A DNA stretch of 64,000 nt from Sipunculus nudus (GCA_026874595.1 CM049321.1:8550979-8614978), one strand, 5' to 3'. Numbered from the stretch's first letter, positions 48,435 to 59,275 are shown. Made by a program: numbers and translations. Notes: generated by a model not told the origin, from the sequence alone.

Positions 48435-48796
48435 CTGACATTTGAAATTATAATGCACAAGTATTCACGAATACATTAATATAATCACGGTCTGTCTAAT
48501 ACCTGGCGTCAAAATCAACACATTTACATGGCCACTGTGCCAAGGAACAGAGGAACTCTTAACGATCATCTTTGAAAACATGAAAAATACATAATAGGAG
48601 ACCTACCTGGATCCAACATAGACAGGACAAAGATGAAGAAAGCAAAATATACCTAAAAACTTAGATCTAGTGTTTCATGTATAGCTGATGACGCGTTGAC
48701 AAATGAATTTATATGCACATGTTATTATATATCATCAAATGAACTGTAGTTCAATACTAGGACATTATTAGCATTAAGAGCATTATTATCATTGTA

Positions 48797-49999
48797 TCGC
48801 CAGACATAGTCTGGAGATACTATGGTTTAGGCACGGTTGCGCCGCCGCCGCCGCCGCAGAGATTTCTTTTGGACACAATAACTCAAAAAATATTTCAAGG
48901 ATCTTTTTCAAACTTGACAAATTTATAGATATAGGTGAGAGGACGAAGCCTATTTAAAATGGGGTCATGACCTCAACTAGGAGAGTGACCTTGACCTTGA
49001 ATAGATACATTTTTGGGGAAAATCACACAAATTCTTAAATATCTCAAGAAATCTTTCATGGATTTATCCAAAAATCAAGTTGGACAAAGATCTTGGATAG
49101 TGATGTCATGTACCGGAAACTGGTGGTGCCACCTAGTATCCTTTTCTTGTTTTTGTGCCGTTTAATACCCCCATCATTGCCACTTGACAGTACTTTTAGC
49201 ATCATAAGTCAAAAACTGATTGACAGATTTCTTTAAAAATACAGGTATGGGTTATGGGATGTTGTATATTATAATTGGGGTCATGACCTTTCCTTTGAGA
49301 GTGGCTTTGACCTTGAATATTACCATATATGGTGAAAATCACTTAAAATCATGAATATCTTAAAAAGGGATGCATGGATTGGTCCAAAAATCAAGTTGAC
49401 GGAAGATCTTGGATAGTTTTGTGTCTTGCAGAAGATAGGTGGCGCCACCTGTTGTCCTTTTCTTGTTTTTTGCGCCTTTGAATACCCCATCATTGCCACT
49501 TGACAGTATATACTGTGAGCATTATAAGTCAAACAGTAATGGACAGATTTCTTTCATGTAATGCATGTATATAGATATGGTTTATGGAATGAGGTATATT
49601 TAATTTTAAATTTAATTTTAAAATTTTATTTAATTTAAATTATTTTTTTTTAATTTAATTTTTTTTTCAAATGTTGGATATTTTGGAATGCAGTTTATTG
49701 ATTTGGGGTCATGACCGTGACTATGAGAGTGACCTTGACCTTGAATATTCCCATATTTGGTGAAAAACATAAAATCATGAATAGCTTAAAAAAGGGTCAC
49801 TTGACAGCACTGTGAGCATTATAAGTCAAAAACCCTTTGATCAATTGTCCTTCCCAATCCAAAATATTCCTGTATTTTGTACAAATGTTTCTCACATTCA
49901 TTGCTAAAATACAAATACATCACATTATATCAACAAAATACCACAAAACCTCATTTTTCTGGCGATACTATGGCACCAGCGGTGCCAAGAATTGTCTAG
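48797..49999 (+). mobile_element. Non-autonomous Helitron-like element, complete
   Basis: The element begins TC (48797) after host A and ends CTAG (49996-49999) before host T. A hairpin GGCACC-AGC-GGTGCC lies 9-10 bp before CTAG, the textbook Helitron 3' end. The 5' end has its own hairpin (TATCGCCAGAC against GTCTGGAGATA), and its TCTGGAGATACTATGG is repeated near the 3' end as TCTGGCGATACTATGG. A (GCC)n tract follows the 5' end. Inside are about three tandem copies of a unit of about 310 bp (TTGACAGTA...AAGTCAAA at 49188, 49500, 49801), with GGTGGTGCCACC and GGTGGCGCCACC. The flanks rejoin as one ATT-rich host sequence. No Rep/helicase gene is present. Confidence 0.75.
49617..49670. repeat. 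A/T-only low-complexity stretch
   Basis: About 50 bases of TTTAATTTTA-type simple sequence inside the Helitron-like element. Confidence 0.8.
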
Positions 50000-50000
50000 T

Positions 50001-51690
50001 TATTATTATTATCAGACGAATATAATAGGTCACATACGGACAGCATTCTATGTTCGAGTTTAAAAAGCAGGGCAAACTTAATAGGTTTTCTAACATATGG
50101 TGCGAATGCGAGCTTGTGCTCGCGTGTCTGTTCTTCAGTTGTAGTCTATTAATGAAGCTACACCCATTGCAAAAAGATATTAGTAACTGATTACACATTT
50201 CCGTTTAGATACATTATCTTGTCAAGCCGCCCTTCTCTGTGGAATTTTATGCCAATGAAATCTTTAAAAATAAACTCGTTGAGCTCACAATAATAGTCAC
50301 GCGATCTACATGAGTCACCAGGGGCTCGCTCATCAGTCCTCGTTATATAACACTGTTGATATCACTTACACATTCTTGATATAGGCCTAAACACGTCCGA
50401 CGCAGTAGTGAAATTTTCGTATACACATAAGTTACTTTATTCTGTTCCATAACCCTGTAAACCTAATTTTTCGCGATATTTTTTATTCGAATATATTATG
50501 TGTGCCAATACAATTTAGCTTGTATCAAAAAGGGTAATGTGGCTATCTATAATGATTTAATTAAGAATTAAATAAATATATTCACTTTTCGACGCACTGA
50601 CGTTGTTGACTAACTGAAAAAGCATAATTTTGAGTTTAAATTTCCGTATCTGCTTATCCATGTAATGTCGCGTTAGTATGAGATAAAGGGATTAACAAAC
50701 AGTCTGAAGGAAACATTCATAAATACAAATCACCTGGAAATATGTTTATTCCAGTGAAACCTTCACACTATAGAATCGGCACATCCAGCATGGTTGCCGG
50801 TCAAAAAAAAAAAACGCCTTAAAACCCAACCCTTGGTAGATGCAAGAGTCTTATTGGCCAGTCATCGATGTAGAGGGATTTTTTTATACTTTATGGTAAG
50901 CCGAAAACAAAATACCCAATCTATGCCATACTGGGGTAGGAGGACCGTATGTGTGATTTACCAGGCGTGTTAAGTACAAATACCACTGTGACGTCATCAC
51001 TACGAATCATCAAATATATGTAGGGTAAGCTCGTCAGCTTAGTTCGTCACTGATATGTTTCTAGGTCGAACATCTGTTAAGTCATATTTTTTTCTGAATT
51101 AATCATGTCGAACCCATACGTGGTAGAGCCTTAATTGGCTGTTAGGCAATCACCACATTTGTCAGACTAAACTGTGAAGTAATTAAATGTAAGCTTTATT
51201 GCATTGTATAAAGACTGACACAGCGGTGGACGGCGGTAATGGAATGGATTATAAAATGTATATCCAAAGGTGCGGCAAAGATATAGTTTAAAAATGACTT
51301 ACCACTGTTCTTTAACTGACACTGCTCTCCTGCCGGACATAGGTGTTGCACAATAGGGGAGATCACTTTCTGTAGTGTCGAAATATATGCAAACTGTGTT
51401 AAGTAAACTTTTTATTAAGTTTTTTTGATATTGGCCGTTGTAATTAAATGTTCAAATTTTAATCAATTGACTCTGGCCACTAATTATTATATATCGTATG
51501 GAGATAAGGATCTGATATTATATATAAACAAGGAGATCACAGACAGTCTGTAATCTCCTTGATATAACTTATATAACCAATGACCTACGACAACACCATG
51601 AAGACAAACATGCTATTTAAAAGTAGACGTTTCTCCATTGAGGACTAGCATCTTACATCTTGTAAATATCGAAGAAATATAGGGGTTATA
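50001..51690. other. Probable intron of the MS4A-like gene, no gene seen
   Basis: No exon recognised. A small hairpin GCGAGC-TTGT-GCTCGC lies at 50108-50123. An A-run lies at about 50803-50814. Confidence 0.45.
51529..51561. other. 33-bp near-perfect palindrome
   Basis: CAAGGAGATCACAGAC is followed after one base by GTCTGTAATCTCCTTG, so 16-bp arms have one mismatch and almost no loop. It could extrude as a cruciform or mark a foldback element centre. It is too tightly folded for a microRNA precursor. Confidence 0.8.
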
Positions 51691-51833
51691 CAAAATCATT
51701 TTTGTTGTTCCAATAGGGTTTTGATAACAACATCTACGAATGGGAAAATGTTCGAATTCTTTGCACCACTAGAATGATCAAAACTCCGAGAAGGGGGAGC
51801 ATGTTGTTCAGTGCTGTGGATTGTAATACTTAC

Positions 51834-51947
51834 AGGACAGAATATACAGAACGTGGAACCACAACACAGAACACACGACAGGGCAGCAACCACCAGCTCC
51901 GCAACACCACACAGAATCAAGACGTAATTTAAGGCTTCGCTCAAGTA
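51834..51947 (-). CDS. MS4A-like gene, coding exon 4
   Basis: 38 codons from the acceptor TACAG (ending 51948) to a perfect GTAAGT donor (51833-51828). It encodes YLSEALNYVLILCGVAELV and continues with AALSCVLCCGSTFCIFCP: helix 4 followed by a cluster of six cysteines at the membrane face, likely acylation sites by analogy with small tetraspan proteins. The open frame after 51834 is intron. Confidence 0.75.
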
Positions 51948-52554
51948 CTGTACATTATTTATATTTATATATATATTATATATGTAATTATTATCATACC
52001 ATATTCATATAGCACTTTTTTTCACCCAAGAGTGTTCAAAAGTGCTTCACATGCATAAACATAAAACATATATCTGATTATCAAAATATAATTATAAACC
52101 TTATGCAGCATAAACTGTTTAAATAATAAAAATACTAAGAGAGTAAAAAATACAAGACAAGAGTCAATTATCTTAATGACAATAAAATAATAAGTATTAC
52201 GGTACGGAAAAAAACCTGGAAATTACGACCACCAACAGGACCTCGATAAACGGTATAAAGAGCAAACAGAATCTTGAGGTCATCATAAGGTGATCGTTAA
52301 ACCGACAGGTTCGTTAGCCAAGGTTTTACTGCATAAGTAATAATAAATTATTGTACAATGCCCCAGAAAAATCAGAGAGAAGATCCTCACCGTCAGAAGA
52401 CAACACACAATGATTACTTTTGAGAGGAAAAGAGACAAGATCAGTAGCTGATATTCCAGTTTTCAATGAGCACCCAGAGTCAATAAGAAATAAAAGAGAC
52501 AAAGAGGATGATTTAATGCAACATATTATGACTATATACAACTGTATATATATA

Positions 52555-52606
<52 letters not shown>

Positions 52607-54849
52607 CATTAGGAATTAGAATTCCTTCATAACTTACGCATCTGTTACCCCCGAACACACATTGAAAGTATAATCCCTTGACGCCAATCTGACCGGCCCG
52701 AAGAAGATGATGACAGAAGATGACACAGACGCAAAGATAGACATTACCATGACTGTGACAATCTGTGAGAAAAAAAAACATTCAGTATGTAACCTTATAT
52801 AAACCATAATGAAACGCATATGGTTTATGAAAATGAGTAGGTTATTTGTTTTACATCGGTGCGATTTGTTTATCACTTTAAAACTCCCTTTTGTAAGCTG
52901 ATGAAAGCCAAAGGGAGCTTTGTGTAAAGTTTCTTAATAAGATGTACACGAGTTTCCTCCACAGTTCTTATGGTCGCCCTTTTGGGCTTAGCCCGCAAAA
53001 CGCTCCAGCACAAAAGGATTTCAATAGCTATGGTTGCGAGAGCTGTTTATAAGATAATATAGTGACGTCACAAAGGGCGCGCGCGCATGACGTCACATAG
53101 ACTGACGTCATCGGCTGGAACTGCTATATATCTGTTCTCTAGTGATGAATATATATCGCAATTGTAAAGTGTTTTGCCATATTTTTGATTATTTGTATAA
53201 TACGGCTTCAGTGCAAGGTAAGACTATATTATTCACTCGACACTCGGCGGAATAACTCTTGCAACCTTTGATCTATAACTTTTTTTTTATAATATCTCCT
53301 TTGCATAAAATATCCCTGAAAAACTTGCGGACAGGCACTGGTACAGACCACGTGTTCTGTTTGGAAGAGTCGTCCAAATTATGCGAATTTTGCGCTTGTC
53401 AGGCGTTTGACTGTATACTTTGAAAACGGGACTTGATTGGTTGTTTGAAGTTCTCTGCTAATGTTTTATCATTGAATGAATATGCGATTAAGGTCACATA
53501 AAATTCATGGTAAGTTCAATTGTTTAGATTTATTTATCATATTTCTTTCATGAAGATACGACAGAAATACCAGACAAGTTGATTTCCTTCTTGAGGCACC
53601 AATGCAAAATCCGCCAGCGATCAGCGCCTGAAACGCAATCATTCAATTGAACAGGTCTGGAGAAGTCTGTAATTGTTCATGTCGTTGAAGCCCAGTTTTT
53701 GTGTTAACAGAATGTTTGGGGTTAACGTTTTGAACGCTGGGCTTTCCATCATGTTTGAAATGTGTACGATCCTACCCAGGTCAATAACTAAGACCTATTA
53801 AAATGCAAACACTAAATAATATAGTTTATCTTTTTATGTATTTAAAATAGATAAATGTATTATTCATTTACTAAATAATTGACAATATAAACAAGACAGA
53901 AACATTATGAAATGAATAATTTTTTTCTCTCGAAAACTTTGTGTCATTAACTTGAAAGGTCTTTGGATGACAGTGATAGACGACAAAAATATTAGAAGAT
54001 AAAATCTATTAAGGGCCAGGATGAAAATGTGCCACAAGAATCTTCATTGTGTGACTTATTAGATTGAATACTAGTTTGCCTGCACTGATAACAGGGTCAC
54101 TAAATTGCCATTTTTAAATATTAAAAATCATAGATGATCGTGAAAAATCAAATTTACCTTTATAGAATACATGACATTATTAATCCTTCGTGAAAGTATT
54201 TAAAAGGAAACCTGCTTTACAAAGGTTTGTTGTGTATATCCAGAGGACTTATGAAAAACCTAGGTCCGGACGGGGGGGGGGGGGGGGTCCAGGCCGCAAA
54301 TTTTTGTCTGAATCCCTTAAAAACGTTGCTTCGGGGGAAAAGGGGGGGGGGGGGGTTTCAGACCCCCTGCCCCCCCCCGGGATCCGCTTCTGTCCAGGAC
54401 ATGTACAATATGGATAAAGGTGGTATACATTAACAGTTTTCTTATGTAGCCTTGTGAAACCAATGTCTAAATAACACAGCCATTTGTTGCTACGTTTAAA
54501 TTAGTGATGTTGTTCCGTTTATTATGTCTTTTTTGCGTTTTTTATGTTCATGTATTTCTATAGTTTGTATGAAGAAATTCGCAATGTCATGAATTTTAAT
54601 TGATCTGATGCGCCAGATGTATAAATATAAAAATGTGCTTACCAATACCCCTCCCCACATTCCTTCTTCTCGAAAATGATCATAAGGAGCATAGACTTCA
54701 GCTGCTATGGTACACGCGATTAATACAACGCCCAGGATCAGCTGAGTGATGGTCATAGCAAGGGCCTGCATGTGGGGATAGTTCTCCCACCGGCCGTGAG
54801 ATGGCGGTGCCAATGAGACTTCCAGTTGCTGGTTTGGAGACGTTTGCAT
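51834..54849 (-). CDS. MS4A-like (CD20-like) four-transmembrane protein gene
   Basis: Four exons on the minus strand (54849-54643, 53627-53571, 52762-52649, 51947-51834) join in phase 0 to 164 codons. The predicted protein has a short polar N-terminus, a first membrane helix (MQALAMTITQLILGVVLIA), a loop with YAPYDHFREEGMWGGVL, a second helix with ALIAGGFCIGAS, a third (TVMVMSIFASVSSSVIIFFG), a loop with one Cys, and a fourth (LNYVLILCGVAELVVAALS). This is the MS4A pattern: the Gln in helix 1, the WGG before helix 2, the small basic loop RRKSTC between helices 2 and 3, and a 57-nt second exon. Family members form oligomers in plasma or intracellular membranes and modulate receptor signalling or calcium entry. 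No start of transcription was identified; ATG 54849 is the first in frame. The C-terminal tail lies in further exon(s). Confidence 0.78.
51955..52330. repeat. SINE- or MITE-like intronic repeat
   Basis: The segment CATATAGCACTTTTTTTCAC, then AAAAGTGCTTCACATGCATA (about 52006-52058), resembles a sequence block found in many animal SINE tails. A further stretch to about 52330 (GACCTCGATAAACGGTATAA and AACCGACAGGTTCG) also looks repetitive. This recognition is weak. Confidence 0.35.
52558..52604. repeat. (TA)n microsatellite
   Basis: An uninterrupted run of TA for about 47 bases lies 34 bp below the donor of coding exon 3 of the MS4A-like gene. Confidence 0.95.
52649..52762 (-). CDS. MS4A-like gene, coding exon 3
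   Basis: It has a strong acceptor, T8 then CTCACAG, ending at 52763. The exon encodes helix 3 and the loop RLASRDYTFNVCSG. Two donors are possible: GTAACA at 52648 (phase 0, 38 codons, matches the next acceptor CAG|TAC) or a better-scoring GTAAGT at 52637 (adds GTAACAGATGC; would need the acceptor TTGAG before 51939). I prefer the first because all other junctions are phase 0. Confidence 0.7.
53063..53132 (+). promoter_or_regulatory. Cluster of three CRE sites with TATA-like box
   Basis: Perfect TGACGTCA palindromes lie at 53063-53070, 53088-53095 and 53103-53110, with GCGCGCGCG between the first two. A TATATATC box (53125-53132) follows, and about 85 bp on there is a good splice donor (GCAAG|GTAAGA at 53217/53218), so a non-coding first exon of roughly 53155-53217 on the plus strand is conceivable. 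CRE sites are palindromic, so the cluster could equally act on the surrounding MS4A-like gene as an intronic enhancer. Confidence 0.6.
53571..53627 (-). CDS. MS4A-like gene, coding exon 2 (57 nt)
   Basis: Too short to appear as an ordinary open frame. The acceptor TTTCAG (ending 53628) and donor GTATTT (from 53570) bound 19 codons, ALIAGGFCIGASRRKSTCL, which complete helix 2 and supply the short basic cytoplasmic loop. The length and both phases (0/0) are what MS4A genes show at this point, and without it the protein would lack helix 2. The pyrimidine tract is weak, which is the main doubt. Confidence 0.72.
54270..54400. repeat. G/C-run repeat
   Basis: Runs of G (54271-54287 and 54341-54355) and of C (54371-54379) surround GACCCCCTGCCCCCC and GGGATCCGCTTCTG. 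The latter phrase resembles CTCGGATCCGCTTAG at 40997-41011, so the two are probably copies of one dispersed repeat. The open frames here are spurious. Confidence 0.6.
54643..54849 (-). CDS. MS4A-like gene, coding exon 1
   Basis: 69 codons from ATG at 54849 to a GTAAGC donor (54642-54637). It encodes the N-terminus, membrane helix 1 and the first extracellular loop with three acidic residues, ending MWGGVL at the start of helix 2. Upstream, TTTTTTACAG near 54914-54905 could be the acceptor of a 5' UTR exon. Confidence 0.8.
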
Positions 54850-55009
54850 CCTGTTTTTCTTGCAATTTCTTTATTTTTCTATATGTAATGAAAGGCCAAT
54901 CCTCTGCTGTAAAAAATAGTTCCTTATGCAAATGATACAGTTATCAGTTCCTACAATAGCTAGTTACTGATTCTTGAGCCCATACATTAGTTTGTTATAT
55001 TTATAGAAA

Positions 55010-55012
<3 letters not shown>

Positions 55013-55091
<79 letters not shown>
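55013..55091. repeat. (TA)n microsatellite with TTTA interruptions
   Basis: Nearly 80 bases of TA repeats broken by TTTA twice, upstream of the MS4A-like gene. Confidence 0.95.
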
Positions 55092-55092
<1 letters not shown>

Positions 55093-55864
55093 AAATTAAT
55101 ATATAAATCACAAATAAAGGAAAATGATAATTAAAAAATATAACGCAACATGAAAAACGCGAGGAAGCGAGGTTTCTTTTGGCCTAATTATAGCCTGAAT
55201 ACTGACGGAGCATCTTGACCAAATGTGTTAAGAGCTCTCTAGGGAAGAATTGACTTTTCTCTATATTCATTTTCATCTTTTTCTCTCTTATAAACTTAAG
55301 CCTAAATAATACAAATGTTTAGGATAGATAATTGACACTATAATATTACACTAGATATATTAATAAGAAAATGTTAAGGCCTGACATTACTCCGCTTAAA
55401 TCATGTTAGCGATAAATCTAGGTTGTGTTAACAGGCCATGAATGTACCTACAGGACCACCCGTGCAGAAGTTCATAGCGATGAATACTTAATCAATAGTT
55501 AACCTGGCACTCTTTTGAGAGATTTCATTGAGGCAGTCACTCAATGACGACTCTAGGGGTGGACTTTTATGGCAGCCATGATTTGCAATATGGCTGATAT
55601 TTCAACCCAATGAAGGGATAAAATACCCTTTGTCGATTTGAAGAACATAATTTTAATTTTAAAACCAGATTATTTATGAATTTAAAAATAATTTTAAACA
55701 TGGCTGAGCTTCACATACAATCTGAGGTGACAGTAGACACAATCATTTAAAACAATGGATAATGAAAACTACTTGAATGCCTTCTCAGAGGTAGTTAAAC
55801 GAGTTGAACCTTAGAGGAAAACTTGTTTGGTTATAACACCATAGCATATAGATCAACACCATGC

Positions 55865-55896
<32 letters not shown>

Positions 55897-56423
55897 CATC
55901 AGAACTAAAAGATTCGCTGGAACTACTTTAAATCTTGTACTGTTCAATTTATTTACTGTGATAGCTTTAAAGCTTTATCATTTGAGGACCTCAATCAATT
56001 TGAGATCTCTCTTTATGCAGGCTTACTCAAGCGTACTTCCTCAAGTACTTCAGTCTCGTCCGTGGATCTCCTCTGTCGTGGATTATCTGCTCTTGTACAA
56101 CCTTGGTAATCCCAGGACTTTCTTCTTCTTTAACTTATCCGCTCTGGGAGGCCTCCTATCATAAGGACCGACTTCGTTGGTGATTTCAGTGGTCGGTAAT
56201 CTCCCTTTTCATGAACTTCCTCTTTCTAAGACTTACTTACATATATAAATATTTAAATTTTTTTGTTGGAGGTTGCCGTTTCCACTTTTTTTTAATGCCA
56301 GTATATGTACATCTGCAGATGTACATCTCGGTGTTGGACTACATAACAGGGCAGTGTCACATGCCTTCTTTCATTTTATACCCTGGTGTTAACCAGGCCC
56401 GGTGACTACTGCATCTGCGGCCC
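55092..56423. other. Intergenic sequence
   Basis: No gene recognised. A run of about 28 A lies at 55865-55892. The open frames at 55823-56164 and 56211-56405 are A/T-rich and without domains. Confidence 0.5.
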
Positions 56424-56433
56424 TTGGTGTGTA

Positions 56434-56647
56434 AACTTCTTTATTCCTGGGTCATACCCCGAAGACCCTCGAAAGGCGCATTCGTTCGTGAGTGGATCAT
56501 GGCCGTCGGGCACCACCTTTCCATCAAGCCTGCAAAGCGCTCACCCTAGGCGGGGACCGACATAAGAAATCTCGCCGCCTCTACTGAGATTCGAACTCAC
56601 GATCATTCGGCTTTGAGTCCTGTGCTCTACCCCTGAAGCGAAGAAGC
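56434..56647 (-). mobile_element. tRNA-derived SINE
   Basis: The minus strand starts with a tRNA-like head. TCGCTTCAGGGGTAGAGC matches the box A/D-arm region, ACAGGACTCAAAGCC the anticodon arm, and GAGTTCGAATCTC box B (RNA polymerase III promoter) with its T-arm stem. A tRNA-unrelated body follows and ends in AATAAAGAAGTTTAC. The order and spacing resemble tRNA-Lys, but the acceptor stem is not formed, so this is not a working tRNA gene. Flanking TGGTGTGTA at 56425-56433 and 56648-56656 is a 9-bp target-site duplication that fixes the ends. Confidence 0.75.
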
Positions 56648-57249
56648 TGGTGTGTATACATCCGTACCTGGAGACTTCAGTGGGCTCGCCTTATTCATGG
56701 ACTTCCCCCCCCCCCCCGGACAGCCTTGCTTGTAGACCTCCTCAGTTTGGGATTTCATTAGAAGCAGATTTAGTCCTTAATGCCCCCTCCCAGTTCGCAA
56801 AGCTTTTTACCGACAGGTTTGAATAGGGGACTTAAAGTCTTTTTCCATGGATTAACTTGTTGCGGCTGCCTCTTTATGCTACGGTCACAAATCACTAAAT
56901 GCCGCCTGCCGGCGTGGTAACTGCCAGTTTTCACTAAAATTCGTCAGGTGGCAGCTCGGTGGCAGGCACAATCGGCAGGCGGCAGTCGGCATTTTAGACG
57001 CCGCTAGGACGCCGCTGAAATTTTAAGAAAAAGTTAAAATTCTGTCTGCCACCGGCCGATTTTTTCCAATTATGCCAGTCGTCAAGTCGCCGGCCGGGCG
57101 CATTTCGAAGTCGCGCGGTGGCTATCAAGCGGCAGGCGGGCAGCAGCGCGATTTTTATTCGGTCGTGGGGCTCGAGGTCCTTCAAACTTCGGCCGGCGAT
57201 CGGTAGGATCTAACTGCCGCTCTCTAGCATCCAGCCTGCTGCCGTTATG

Positions 57250-57468
57250 CTACCGACATGCCATCCTTACGATTTCAAAATATCTGCCGGCGGCAGGGCG
57301 GAGATTTAAAGGCAGCTGGGAGGCGGCTGTCGGTGTTGGTAGGTGGCAGGACGGCGATCTGCCGATTGCAGACTCCCGGACCCCTGAATATAAATCCGAG
57401 GCCATCCACCATACAACATACTCGCTTTGGGGCTGCGCCTTGTCCTTTCCCTTGCCTTTAGGGGGCAT
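57250..57468 (-). other. Small basic open frame, uncertain
   Basis: The frame from ATG 57468 starts MPPKGKGKDKAQPQSE, a plausible basic N-terminus, then runs into the GC-rich transposon repeat. I see no domain and no continuation. It may be chance or the start of a lost element protein. Confidence 0.2.
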
Positions 57469-57477
57469 CTTGTTGGA

Positions 57478-57545
57478 AGGAAATGGTTGATAATAATGGT
57501 TGATGGAAAATGGTTGATAATAAATGGTTGATGGTACACTTTGTA
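57478..57545. repeat. Short tandem repeat of ATGGTTGATAATA units
   Basis: Five copies of GGTTGAT alternate with AATA or GGAAA spacers. It sits where the minus-strand LINE should end, and non-LTR elements of the Jockey/CR1 kind often end in such simple repeats. Confidence 0.7.
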
Positions 57546-58209
57546 GTGATACGAGAGCAATCTAGGTTTATATATCCAACCGGGAACCAGACTGCCGCCG
57601 TCAGATTATCGGGCGGGCGCCGGCCGGTGGCAATTAATAACGCCCATGACCATGTCCGTTACACCGCTCAGGCAATAACTAGGGTTTCTACGCCGCAGTT
57701 TTGCCTCTTCGGGTACCCCCCTCTTTGCACTGAGGTCGCCAGAACTGACACGCCAGCCAGCCAGGTCCGGCCCGCCCTCGCTGACCGACCACCACCGGGG
57801 AATCCCCCCAAGTAAACCCGGGAGCCTGAGCCTAGCAACCAGCCAGTAATGTCCGAGCGTCACCGGCCTACCCCTGGACTACCGTGAGTCCTGCCCTGAG
57901 CCTTGTCCCTTTCGACCAGGTACCGTGTTCGTTCGATCGGAGCCTTTTCTGGAGCCTTTACTGGTTCTTGTGCCATCATGCTTGAGCCTTGTCCCTGCTG
58001 GTCCTGACCGGACCCCCGGTTTTTACGTCTCGGAGCCTTGTCCCTGATCCTTTCGGGATCCCCTCAACTTTTATCCACCAAACGGCTGGCTCTTTAGGGC
58101 CTGGTTCCATACTGCCGGCAACGGGCTGGCCTACTCTTCTATCGAAAAACAGTATGGGATCTTTTACGTGCCCATCCCCTTCTGGACACGGGACCGCCAT
58201 TTTACGTCC
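57546..58209 (-). other. Probable 3' region of the Jockey-like LINE
   Basis: A G+C-rich stretch lies between the RT frame stop and the tandem repeat. It repeats GAGCCTTGTCCCT (57898, 57984 and 58037) and has no supported gene. Confidence 0.4.
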
Positions 58210-59275
58210 TCATCCGATGGACGGCCCGTATTTTGCTTTTGCAGTCGGGCGCTGCAGAGCCCGGAGCCTTTCTACCCCTCCCCCCACTTTTTCTAGTGGG
58301 GTGATGATACTGGGGTTCCGTTTGCCACTGATTTTTTGCCAGTCGAGCCACATTTTGAGGTCTTTATAGAACTTCTCTTGCTTCACCTTTTCGACATAGC
58401 CTTTGCTCAACCTTAGAATGTGGTCTTTCACATATTCTATTTCTGCCTTCTCGTGAAGCACAGATACTCGGGTTCGAGGCGGGAGTCTCAAGGCCGTCCT
58501 TAAGGCTCTGTTTTGAAGCCGTTGAAGTGTCTTAATGTGGTGCTCTTTGGCTGAGATCAGGGCTATGCAGCCGTACATCATAACCGGTCTGATCCAGGCT
58601 TTATAAAGGTATATCAAACTTTGGGTTGACATGCCCCCTGTCCCTGCTTTTAGCACTCTTAAGCAGTTTAGTCTCGCTTTGACCCTCTGTTCGATATCCT
58701 TTATATGAGCCGCCCATGTGAGTCTCTTATCAACCGTCAGCCCCAGGAATTTTACCTGCTCTGTGAATTGAATTGGTTCTCCGGCCAATTTCAGTTCTGG
58801 CGCTTTGTCGGCCTTACTGCCTTTCAGGTGCCTACCGAACTTGCAAGCCTGCGTTTTTGTCGCATTGACTCTTACCCGCCATCTGGCGCACCACTCGGTC
58901 ACTTCATCTAGACCTGCCTGTAGCCTGGGTGCTGCTCTCTTGCTATGTGACCATAGCGCAGTATCATCCGCAAATTGGCTCGTCGCCCCCGTGCTGACTC
59001 CCCCTTTCTCGGACAGGCTAGGCATGTCGTTGACGTATATGACGTAGAGCAGCGGGCTGAGAGCTGAGCCCTGTGGTGTGCCAGCAGCGGGTTCGATCTC
59101 GTGCGACTTAGCGTCACCTACTCTGACCCATAGCTTCTTATCTCTTAGGAAGGATGAGAGAATCCTCACGATGCGAGCCGGCAGTTTAGCCTGCGTTGCG
59201 ATCTTGTACCTTAGACCATCCCGCCATACTGGGTCGAAGGCTTTCTCGACGTCCAGGAATACACCTATAGTATCA
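58210..59275 (-). pseudogene. Jockey-like LINE reverse transcriptase, C-terminal part
   Basis: An open frame of about 355 residues if read from the truncation point near 59275. It begins TIGVFLDVEKAFDPVW (RT domain with the first catalytic Asp), then GTPQGSALSPLLYVIYVNDM, then the catalytic QFADDTALW, KFLGLTVDKRLTW, and the thumb and tail region ending KAKYGPSIG. The order matches Jockey-clade non-LTR retrotransposons. The endonuclease and the first half of RT are missing, so it is a 5'-truncated dead copy, but with no internal stop it looks young. It is G+C-rich like its host transposon and unlike the other LINEs here. Confidence 0.85.

Noticed and set aside
48142-48438. 98-codon plus-strand open frame
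   Set aside because: It is opposite the Pro/Gln-rich minus-strand frame that fits a tail exon better; it shows no domain.
51529-51561. MicroRNA precursor
   Set aside because: The loop is about one base and the stem is only 16 bp, unlike a hairpin that Drosha and Dicer would process.
52326-52781. 151-codon minus-strand open frame
   Set aside because: It overlaps exon 3 of the MS4A-like gene in the wrong frame and much of it is translated TA microsatellite.
56590-56650. Functional tRNA gene
   Set aside because: Box A- and B-like parts are present, but no acceptor stem pairs and the body and target duplication show a SINE.
57989-58369. Plus-strand open frames across the Jockey-like LINE (also 58705-59356)
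   Set aside because: They are antisense shadows of the clear minus-strand reverse transcriptase frame.
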